This document shows, piece by piece, positions 14,101 to 26,100 of a DNA stretch of 64,000 bases. This stretch comes from Pomacea canaliculata (lineage: Eukaryota; Mollusca; Gastropoda; Architaenioglossa; Ampullariidae). Position numbers and translations under genes: made by a program. The notes beneath the pieces are model-generated. The model ran no database searches. It was not told the origin of the DNA and worked only from the letters and a program-made list of their open reading frames with translations. How positions within the stretch are numbered: the first letter of the stretch is position 1; the number at the start of each line of letters is the position of its first letter. Location: the NCBI RefSeq assembly GCF_003073045.1, contig NC_037590.1:21974449-22038448 (forward strand), in the 5' to 3' direction.

Positions 14101-17100
14101 CTTGGTAAGGGCCATGGCTGATGAAGAATCAAAATGCGACAGGTAAGGTGGTGGTGAGCTGGCAGCAGACTCAGAATAGGAGACAGAAGGAAAGGGGGAA
14201 AAGTTATATGAAGGCGGAGTAAATGTATAAAACGAAAGGCCTAATGTGTTTAGGAGTTTCTGCTCGTCTGCCTCTCACCTGACAACACTAGTGTGCTGCT
14301 GACGTCTGGAGTCGACGCCTTTATGCGTCACCTTACAGGTGTACGACCCCGAAGTCTGTAAGGTCACAGTTCCCAGGTAGTAGCTGCTGTCAGGGACGTT
14401 GGTGGCCAGGTTGGCACCTGTGTCGGTATTAGTGAAGGTGTAGGTCAGGCTGTCGGTTGGGGAGGACTCTGTGCTGCACTGCATGGAGAAGGGACTTCCG
14501 TCAGTCAGCGGCAGACTGGCGTTACCTGTAAGTGTGGCGGGCTTGGGCTGCACTGAGAACAAATAAGAGAAAAGCGCAAACACGCCAGTTCATTGTCAAG
14601 TACTCCTAGTGTGGACGCATTCATACATATGAATGTACGCAAATATATATAGTGTACTTCTAATAATGCATTTTAATTTATATACACGCGTATGCAGTAT
14701 ATGACATCGACAATCGCCTCTCTGTAGCCAACACCTCCTTCAGCAGCCTCGAAAGAAAAGTTTAGAAAAACAACTCTCTGCCTATGTCAACCAAGATCCA
14801 GGTTTACCACCACCTCTTTAATTCGACTGTGTCATACGGAGCAGAGGCCTGGGTTCTCCAGGTATGTACAGCTGCTGTATTGGTTACACCAGAGTTGTCT
14901 GCTGTTCATCATAGATAATAACAATGAGGTCGTTGAGAAGGTTAACCTGTCCAGCACTGAAGCCATGCTAAGTAGATTTGAGGAACAGCTTATTTTTATC
15001 CACATGTCGGACACCCGCATGCCCAAGCTGTTTTTTGTTTGGAGCTGTGCAAAAGGTTTCTTAAGAATAAAACTTTGAGGACCAGACGAAGAGAACTTCA
15101 ATCAGTCCAGCCTTGTCCCATAGTCCTTGAAATTGCTCACAGAGGGACAGAACTCGTTGGTCTGTGGCCACTAAGCTCGCAGTGGACCAACCATCTACCA
15201 GCGACTTTAACCTACATCTGCCAGAAAGTCTTTTCAGAGAGGATCAACTTTTAATGAGAGAGATTACAAGCCTCCCAATACTATTACTATATATATATAT
15301 AGAGAGAGATGCGTACGTGCATGTCTTGGTACATATTTCTGTGCACATTTAAACATAAATGGGTCCTTTGTGAATGTAAGTACCTGACAGGTAAAACGCG
15401 GAGCTGGGGAGAGACTGGACGCCGTCAGCTGACACTGTGCACGTATAGGCCGCCATGTCAGAGAAGATTGCACCTGAGGAAGCATATTGCTGTGACGATA
15501 CTCCAATCGAGACTCCGTCCCTCGTCCACGCCCACACTACCGGGGACGGCATTGAGGAGGAGGCTGAGTCGCATGACAGTGCAATGCCAGATCCCTCAAC
15601 CACCATGCTGCTTCCTGTGATGATGGGCGTCTGTGGCGTCACTGCAACACCAGTGACGTACGCAAGTGAATTGCTACCTACAGTTTAAACACTTTCTTGA
15701 ACATCTTAATCAAACATATATGGACGAACGTTTGAGCAAGTCTGACCAAGATTTTATGCAACCGTCATGCACATACCTGGCCAAACGTGGTCAAGCGTTA
15801 GGTCCTTGTTTGGTTTAGAAGGATCTTTAGAGTGAAACACGCAGAAAAGAGAAAAGACTGAACAAAACAGTCAGAAATAATCTCAAGAATATTTTTGTTT
15901 TTCCGAGACGTGAGCTCTCATCTACAATGATGCTAGCAAGACATGAAGACATGTGTTTTGTTTGCAGTATAAATCAGTGTTCATTAGTCAAGTGTTAGAG
16001 ACACTTTTGGGACCAAGTATCAGTATTTTCCGACTGAGATGCTTCTTTTGGATTGAAAAGGAACAGTAAAGTTTTTTTTCAACAGAATTACGTTATGGAC
16101 TGATGACAAAAAAGATAAAAATGATGAGAAAGAAAAGATCCCCGAGGACAATGGTAATAAGATCGCACCTTCCAGTAAGAAGACAACACTTCTGTCAGAT
16201 TCTATGGAGTTTAAGGTGACTAAGCACTGAAAGCTGGACTTATGAATGGAAAAGGTCACAGTGCTGATGGTGTACGTCTTCTTGGTCTCCAGTGAGATTT
16301 CAAAGCCTGAGTTGTTCGAACCATTTGTACGTGGCACTGGCGCTTGCTGTGACCGACTCTGAACTGCAAACAAGAGTTACAGGGCTTTGGTCTATGGCTC
16401 GCCCTCCTGACACAGAGACGGTTGGTGCCTTTGGTTTGACTAAAACAAAACAAACAAAAATATTCAACGATATACAGTACGTTTGCTCGTAGGTCTTGTG
16501 AAAAAAAAAAGATTTGATAATAAGAATAAGTGACATTTACGATTGTCCTTTCAGTTTACAGGAGTCAAACATATTCAACTTCCAGCAGACATAGAAGCCT
16601 ATACTGAGTGCAGTCTTGGTTTGGTTAGAGCGCACCATAACTTACAGATTTATCAGATTTTAGCAAATACTCGTTTTGTCCGCAAGATACAAGAAATTCA
16701 ACTTCTCATTTTTAAAAAGAGATTTGAACCTCATTTTCTCTAGTTTTGTGTTTTGTTTTTGTTTGTTTGTTTGTTTGTTTGTTGTTGTTTGTTTGTTTTT
16801 GTTTTTGCCAGATCAAGGCTATATGTTAGGACAACACTTTCACAACCTTAGCTATGGCGTTCAATGACATAGCTCATTTCATGTCCATCATCCTCGTCCT
16901 CCAATCCACACAAACAACAAATAAATAACCGCATATTTGTTAGTCGCACTAAGGTACATAGCTAAGTTATGTCGACCCGTTAACTTCTTGTGTCTTAACA
17001 AGGGTAGATTTAACTCAACAAACAATAGAAAACTTGTTTTCATGTCAGAAGCTCACCACTTTGGCTGCCCCTTCGCTTACCTTGCAGAACGAATGCGGGG

Positions 17101-20100
17101 TCTGATTTGGTCGACTCAATGCTGTTGTAAACAACTGAACACCTATACGACCCCCGCTTGGCCATAGTGACTGGGTTGATCTGATAGGTGGAGCTACTCT
17201 GGCTGGGAATGAGGCTGCCTGTGGTGTCGAACCTGCAACGTGTGCATAGATAAGCATGCAGGCACGAACAGGCACGCACTCACACACAAACAGAGATATA
17301 AAGAAGCTAAACACTTTTCAGTTTTCAAAAATCAGACTACAATAATAAAACCTTATGCAACTATTGCAGCCTACAATAAAAATTAGGGTTTCACAAATAG
17401 ACTTATTTCTGGACTTATTTGAAGTCATTTAACAAAAAAAAACAAGAAAACAAGAAAACAAAAACAAACAAACACAAAATTATTCGCGCTGGTAGGCCTT
17501 TAAAATATGAAGCTAGTACAGCCGAGCACATAGAACGTTACTGGAGTTTGCACGTGTCCTTTCTGTCCGGTATCTATTTCTATGTCACTTGCGATCCGCG
17601 ACTTTTTCGAGTTTTTTCCCCACCCAGATTTTCTGCCGAAGAAGTGATTATTATGTCTGCACCAGTCAGATAAACTCTGGAGTAAGACACCATTCACATG
17701 TAAGGAATTGAAAAAGTAGTTTTGGAAAAACAAATGAATAAATGAATATACACAAGTTCAGCAAGATACTGCAGTTCTAAACAAACCATTTGTAAGAATC
17801 TCCTGAAGAGGAAGTTGAACAGTTCAAAGTGGTGGTCCCGCCATCCAGAACTGGATTTCCGTCATTAGAGATGACAGGCGTCATGGGTCTCACTGCGAGT
17901 CAAAGACGACAGACAAGTGACAAGGTTCCTTGTGGAATGCAAGGCATGCACAGTGATATCATATTTTATTTAAACTTGAGCGAACTATAACTTAAGATTA
18001 AGAAATTTTCGTAAAACAAACAGAACCGGGAGAAATTTAGACTTGGAAAATTGCTCGAAAAGATAAAATTTTGTGACGAAAATTTCTTTGATAAGGCCGA
18101 TGTCCTGTACATAGCGCTGTCCCCTCTTCAAGAGTCAAAACTTAAGGTTAAAAATACAAATTGTTTTTTAAGGAAAGACTTTCTCGTTCTTTTCGAAGGA
18201 TAACAGAAACAACCCAAAGTACACCTTATTAGTTCTCCTTACATTTTAACCAAACCTTGCCTATATAAACAATGTACATCATAGTGTTGACTAGATTTCC
18301 GTAGACCAGAAGACATCAGCTGAGGCAGAAGTCTGTTCGTTCAGACACTTCCAAAAGCTCGCCGTTCATTATGTGAGTGAACAGAGTTTGCCCATCAGAC
18401 CTCTACAGACACAACAATGGGGGATCTGGTCCTGTTCTGGTCTGATTTATTTTCGTGTCTTTTGTCTGTCTTAGGAAACACTTCTTGCTGCTGTTTAAAG
18501 CTGCTCGGTTTCTCACTAGCAAACGTTTTTAAGCTGCATTCATTTTAAGATCGAGGAGCAGTCCACAGCGAGACCGGTGCAAACAAAACTGAAAGAACTT
18601 TGGTCTGAAAATAGCTGTTCGCAAAAACATTGCAATGTCATTAGATTTTATAAACCCTCAAAAATAATTATTTTCGTTACAGGTTTCATTTCCCGTTTGT
18701 CGTTTTTTAATAAACAATTATTTTTTTAAAAGCGCAGCTCCATGACGTGTGAAAATTGTTAATTTTTTTAAGAAATCAATTCACAGGAAACTGGAACCTC
18801 TCTCGAATCATTCCTATCATAGCCACGAAAAGCGCAGAGTGTAATGACCTCAAATAAATAAATAAGTAAATAAAGTAACATGCCTTTAAGAACGTAGGCG
18901 GCACTTCTGTTCGATGTAGCCGTGTCGTAAGTCACTTCACAGCTGTAGCTCCCGCTGTCAGCATACGACACAAGATAGATGGAGTAGGTGCCAGTGGACG
19001 AAGAACTGATGTCACTGCCACTCACTCCGTACCACGTGTAGGTCAAGGAAGCGATGTTAATCTGGGAAGCAGAGGAGCAGGTCAGCGTGACATTTTGCAA
19101 TTCCGGGACTTCTGTGGCCCCAGCTATAGTCGGCGTGAGGGTCGCACTGCAAATGTCAACGAGAAACGTGTGAAGCGTACTCATAACTTTCAGACATCAT
19201 TGCGACTTAACAGTCTTTACAATTTATTAACGATTTTGCAATAAAACAACTTTCAGACTTGATTATTTTATTTTATTTTGCCGAGGCACCTTTCAAGAAA
19301 TCTTCTTGACTGTCTAGTTTGGCTGATGTTTTAAGGAAATCAGGGAATAATACAGAGAAATTCTACCTCAAGCGCTAGAAGTTGAGTAACAGAATGCACT
19401 TGCCCTTGTGTCCAGCATTTTAGCTTCTGAGGAGAGTTAGGCTCTTGTCTTGATGATTCCCATCTAATGCCCTGATAATTACAGTTTATTCATTAGGGTG
19501 GTGTGGGGGAAGACGGAGCCTAACCCCTTCCTGCCGATGCCTTTTCTTTCCTGATAAATTCCATATTCTCCCGGAAATCTGTAGGGGAAGCAGGAGAGGG
19601 AGAGGGCTCCGGTCTCAGGTGATAGTCTGCTACAGTCCTTTCTCGAGCAGGTGCAATTTTATTTTCATTAAAAAAAAAAACTTTACTCTTTGTACCGAAG
19701 CAGCTTGATTTATTAAGAAATCGGAGTAAAGGGCAGAATGCGTGAAAGTTAAAAGGAGATCAAAGAGGACCTTTGATGGTATTTGATGCGCTGGGTTCCG
19801 AAGATACAGAGTCAAACATCACGGTACAGGTGTAGTCGCCGTTGTCGTTAAGCGTAGGTTTGAAGGTATAGCGGCTGCTGCTGATGTTTGCCAAAGTGAT
19901 ATCTCTGCTCCACACGTATCTCACTCGACTGGGATCTGCGGAGGGCAGCGTGGACGGGGTGGTGCAAGTCAGCGTCAGGGCAGACCCGTCCACTGGGGTA
20001 CCCTCCACTTGCAATGTCGGCGTCTGTGGCTTCACTGCGTTGTGACCACCACAGACAGCAAGAGGACAGAAAAAAAGGTTAAAGAAGAGAGGAAGAGACG

Positions 20101-23100
20101 AGAGCTGATAGAATGAAATAGGAAGGCCAGTAAAAGCACACATACATGCACATCAAAACACTAACACAGATTAGCACACATACACCAACAACCTCACCTG
20201 TGTCTATCTCATACAAAATATATATACTTAATATATATATACTTAACAAACAACTGAAATTCTCTAGCATAAGATAATTTAACATTCAATCAAAATAGTG
20301 TCGCTTTCGTTAATTATTTTTATGAAATTCTTTAACCTTTCAGACCTTTCTCAGCTCACTCTCACCGGATATGACGTAGCTGGTGCTGACGTGAGAGACA
20401 GCGCCGTCGTACTTGACTGAACAGTTGTAGTCGCCTGCATGTGAACGAAGCTCACCGTGGAAATGTTATAATACACGGAAGTTTCTCTCTGTAGTAGCAT
20501 CCCTTTGAAATACCTGTTAAGTTGAATTTCTCAATTAAAACCTCGATGTCATGGTGACAGGCACGGGCGTGAAGGTGTCAGGGTCAAGCACGTGTCTTAG
20601 TCATGCACGCGTGCATTCATGTTTGTGCACGTGGCAGCGAGAGTACGCTAGGGGAACAGACAGTAAAATGAAGCAAACAGAAACTAGATGTGTTGACAAA
20701 CAAGTGGGTAACCAAGCTCACTGAGAAAGAGATACAAAGTTGCACTCCTTCGAGAATTGTGATTCAGAAGGAGAACAAATAAATATTTCTGTTTCCAAAG
20801 AGCTAGTTACTTATGTTGGCCTTATTTTTATCAGCTGTATAAATGTTTTAGGTCTCGTACCACGTGTAAAGCTCAAGGCCCGTTAGCTGAGAGGCTGTAC
20901 CGCACATGAGGCTGACTGAACTCTGGTCCAGAATTGGCTGACCATCTGCTGAACTGCTTATTATCATCGGCGTCTGAGGAATCACTGCAAGGTCCGAGGT
21001 AAACAAAGAGAAAGCAATGCAATACGCTATGTGGCACAACATAAAAAGTCAAATCATTAAATGAAAACACTTTTTTTCGATGTTTCGCCTGTCAACAGCT
21101 CAGATAATAATTAATTAACTTCCCGCCTGCTTGTCTTTCTCTGCAGGTTTATGACACTCTCCATCCTCATTTTTTCTCTGATTGCTCTTTGTGTCAAGAA
21201 AAAAAAAGGGAAAAGATCAACACTGGGTAGATAAACGCCCCACCCCTTGTTAATCAAGCCCGTGAGGGGGCTCTGGTCAAGGCTGACCTTGGAGTGTGTA
21301 GGTGTCGCTGGGGTCAGAGAAGGTGCCGTTGCTAGCGACGCTGCACGAGTAGTCTCCAGACATGGCGAAGGTGGCGCTAGCAATGGTGTATGTCTGATCA
21401 GCACCCGTAACACCTGGTCGTTGAGGCTCCACCTGTATGTGACTGGATCAAGCAAGCCGGTAGATGGCGAGGTGCAGGTTAAGGTCACGGTCATGCTCTC
21501 CTGCACACTAGGTTGTCCACTTACCACTGGTCGACGGGGTTGGACTGAGAGGAAAATCTTCGTGAGCCATTCGTGACGTGACACAAACAAACAAACAAAC
21601 AAACAAACAAACAAACAAACAAACAAACAAACAATTTTTTTCTAAAGTGTACCTATTTTGTCTTTAAAGATTCCTCAGGTAGTATAAATATGAAATTCTG
21701 AAATCCAAGCAGCGAAGAACAAATTTTTCTATGATTTTCCCTTGGTTTCAGTTGTACGTAGCGACTTCTGCAATATGGATGATCTGCTGGTATAAAGTTA
21801 TACACCAATCTGCTTTTGAAAAAAAAAATATATCTTCCACTTTCACTATCCCTACAATAAACGAAGACCAAACCGTAGATTTCATTCACTAACCTTTGAG
21901 AGGATAAACAAAGCTGCTCTGGGAGGGTGTCCCCTTGTGATAGATAATACACGTATAGTAACCCTCCTTGCTGAAGTTAAGAGGAGACAGTTCGAGGTCG
22001 CGCACTGTTCTTCCATACGAGGTACCGTCCTTCAGCCACTGGTAGGTGAACGGTTGGCCCGTACTCGGGGTGGAGGCTGTGTTGCAGGTCAGGTTGACCT
22101 GGGCTCCGTCTACTAATGCTTCACCAACAGGAGCCACTGAAGGTCGGCGTGGCCTCACTGCGCATAAACGGAAGTTTTGGAAAACAATGATTTTTTTTTA
22201 AAAAATTTTGTGCATTTGTCTTTGTCTACTACTTTTTCTTGGGTCAAAAACAAACCTATTATGGTAAGGCTCTGCCCAGCAACACTTGTCGTATTGTTGT
22301 CGAGAGAACCTCCTCGAAACTGTTCTATTTGAGAGTGCAAGACAACGTTGACATCACTGACCTGTCACGTTGAGGGCGGCGCCGATGCTGGACGCGACCC
22401 CGTTCCTGGTGACCTGACACGTGTAGCTGCCCTCTGCAGCCAGGGTGACGTTGAGGGTGAAAGTTCGCCCCGACTGGCTGGAGGTGGACATCCCGCTGGG
22501 TACATACCAAGAGTACTGCAGCGTCTGACCTGCCGTAGTCTGACCGATAGACGGCGAACTACACTCCAGTGTCACTCCAGTGTCGAGGTCGGTCAGCGGC
22601 AGGGCTTGGAGAAGGGAGACGTGGGGAGCTTGAGGTTGCACTGGGGAAAGAGCATCAAGGTTGATTGATTGGTTGATTTATTTATTGAGTGATTTATCCA
22701 TCCTATATTCTTTCTTATACCTGAATGCTGTTGGAAACAAATTAAGATACTATGCTGGAGTTTCTTTAAATACCAAATTTATCCTTGGAAATCTTCGTCG
22801 AAGTGGATGTACAAAGAAAGCCATAACGTACTGGTTTGTTCATTACTTTTTTCCGAGAGGCTGGGTGAACAATCACTCACTCGGCTCTAAGTGAGAGTAT
22901 GTCGAGATAGATATACCTAGCCTGTGGTGCCTGTCCAAAGTGACACAGATGAAATATAGTGCTTGTCAAGCTTGCCGTACCTGTCATTGTGTCAGATGTG
23001 TCAAACCTGTTTTAAGTTGCGTAGTAGCGTAGGAACCAGGGAGGAAAGGAGAAACCGCCTCCTCAAAAAAAAAAAAAATACTGAGGGGCTTGTCAGGTGT

Positions 23101-26100
23101 CTCGTGCCGTTTATCACGTGTGTCATACTTGTCCCGTTGCGTTTGTCATCTGTCACCGGTTTTTATGGTTTGTTTTTTTTTTACTTGTCAGTTATAACTT
23201 TCTATGCCACGTGCCACTTGTCAAATCTGTCTATCGGAGTTTGTCAGTTATGTCCGACCTTTCGGTGGGTCTTTGTGTCATACTTGTCTCGCGGTTCTTG
23301 TCCTACCTGTAAGCTGAAACTCAGCACTGAGGTCGGATGGTATGTCGTCAACGCTGACGCTGCACAGGTAGAGGCCGGCGCTGGCGAAGTTCGTCGTGCT
23401 CTTGACCAGAGTGTCCGAGGCCAGAGGACCGCTGATGATGATGCTGTTTTCGTCGAACCACGTGTAGGTGACGGTCCTCGAGCTGGTGATTGACTTCGTC
23501 TGGCACACTAAGGCAACAGGGCTGCCTTCCTCCACTGTCGAAGAGCTGGTGTTCACGGTAACCTTCGGCGTCTGTGGCTTAACTGTGGGTAAGCATATAA
23601 AGACCATCACTTACACTTACACTTACACTTGCACTTACACTTACACTTACTTTATGCGGTATCAGTGACTCTATTTAGTCATTAAGACACGAGTGTCGCA
23701 AACTGGTTTGTTTTGTTTGTAGACACGCAAATGAGAAGGGATGGGAAAGAAGAGAAGGGTTAGCTGTGGATGCAGTCAAATTTTTGCCTTTGTTTTCATT
23801 GCATAATTTCTATTTTCGTAATTTAAATTTGTTAATGTCTTCTGTACTGCATGTGTACAGCTTTATTATTACTAGTTTTCGTTAAAAAGCAAACTATAGA
23901 GTGTGCGTGTGACAGCGTGATAGAATTTGACAACGTGTAGTGGTACATTCTTGACTAAGGTAATTATATATCATTCTTGACTGAAGTTTAAAATAAATAA
24001 TTCATTTAGTAGAATTGAAAACAGCCAAGAAGATGAAAAATGTAGGCGAGATCAATGGAACTCATTAGTAGATCGGATGACAGTTGACTGGGTGTAATCA
24101 TATCAGTAATTCACACACACAAAAAGAATCAAACCTATAACAGCCACTTGGTCGCTCTTATCCGATACTACGGAGCCGTGAGCAGCCTCGCAACGGTAAT
24201 CGCCAGAGTCTGAAAATGTCAGGGAGGTAAAGTTGAGGATCTGTCGGTCTAGGAAATGGTTCGTGAGATTCTTGTCCTTGTACCAGTAGTAGGTGAGGAC
24301 AGTTGAAGAGTCGCTAGTGGAGACACAAGTCAGAGAGAGGCTGGCACCGTCCTCTCGGTTGCCAGAGTCGATGACAGACGGTTTGTTCGGCTTCACTGGA
24401 AACAAATGATGCAAAAAAAAAAAATAGTTTGGTGATAAATTAGGGTTAGTTAAAAAAAGCCAATTCGAACTTTCAGGGCACAAAGGTAAATCATCCATCA
24501 TTCACATAATCAATAACAAATTTGTTTTAACGTGGATTCTTTTTATTCTCGAAAACAGTCCCAGATCTACTGTTGCATGGTTTGTCCTAAAAAAAATCAT
24601 AGATCTACGGGAGAAAATGTTTATTTTTCAACATCATTTTTTAGTTTTAAGAGTTTAAATATTATTTGCCATTGAAAAAAAATTGTAAAACTCGTGTTTT
24701 ACAGCGACAAGAGATTAAAAGCGCTTAATCTCGAATAATAGACACAGAAAACTTGGGAACGCGACTTGCCAATGATTTTCACATTTTTCGTCAACTTGAT
24801 TTTAACGGAAGCACTCAAAGTGGCAGTTAAAATATAAACGATGTCTAGTCTTTCTAAAAGATATCAACGATTTCTGCTCTTTTTAAAAACAAAAAATATC
24901 TGGTTGATGGCGTGTGCATATTCTGACTTTGCCACGGTTGCTGGTGGTGGTGTTGGTAGCCGTGGCGATCAAGATGAGCAGGTTAATGCGTATTGTTTGC
25001 TGTAAATGTTTGGGAGAGTGGAGCTCTCGTACCTGTGAGGTGAAAATCTGTCGACTTTCTGATGGACTGTTGTTGTGAGAGACCGCGCACGTGTAGGCAG
25101 TGTTTTCGCTGGCAAAGGTCACTTGGCCGACGAGGTAAATGTTTGATGACGTGGAGCTGACGCCGACGTTGTTGGCGAAGAACTCGTAGGTCAGGTGCCG
25201 ACGGAGGCTGTGCTGCAGGTCAACGTCACGGTGTCACCGTAGGTCACCGGGCTGTGTGTGATGACGGGTGTTGCTGGGATGGCTGACAGATAAACAGAAG
25301 TGAAGAAACGGCTAATGATTTTAGTTAAGATTGAAAATGTGATATGGGCATGTATCATGATCTGAGGCGAGAAGAATAATTAGTTGAGGCAGATGACAGG
25401 CAGGGTAATGAAGGAAAGGGAAACAATTGGAAGAGGCGAGTAACCAATGAAGAGCGTACAGTTTGTCGGCAGTTTTAGTACAGTTTACATTAAGGACAAC
25501 TCACATAACCCTGTAAAAGACCGACACGAGCAGTCTGCAGTCTACATCTGGGACTGTGAAGGATGCCGTACAGTGTTAAGACTTGACATAGCTATAACGC
25601 ACACTGTATGGACAGGTCTCCATGAGACATTTTGCATATTACTGTTGACTCTTATCTTCTAATAACAAAGTCAGTGAATAATCCCACACTGCTCACATTA
25701 TGAACAGCTTACAAGGTGATCCTAAACTGTTAACATTTCGATACTTTATACGAGATCGCTTCGCTAGTAGTACTTCAGACAGCTCCAATGCCCTTTTGAA
25801 GAAGACTGCTACATTCAAAACACCTGGGGCAGCTTACATGATAGTTTAAATAACAATTCACAATAGCAACGTTGGGAGCAGTTCATGTAGCAATTTATAC
25901 ATAAAAATATTTGACATAGTGACACTTGTGAAAGCTTACATGATACTGTAAAGAAGAATGCGAGCTGCTGGCAGACCCCGTACCGTCCTCAACTACACAC
26001 ACATATGATCCGGAATCAGCTTCGTCGCCATCCACCAGGTAAGTGTTAGAGCTCGCTGCTGTCTGCACTGTCGAACTATTTAACTTCCAGCTGTACATAA

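Noticed and set aside
16615..16640. tRNA D-arm-like TTGGTTAGAGCGC
   Set aside because: No anticodon arm, T-loop or acceptor pairing at the right distances.
23609..23650. Telomere-like or CRISPR-like repeat
   Set aside because: The unit is GTAAGT/ACTTAC, not TTAGGG, and there are no spacers. A microsatellite or splice-site array is the better description.
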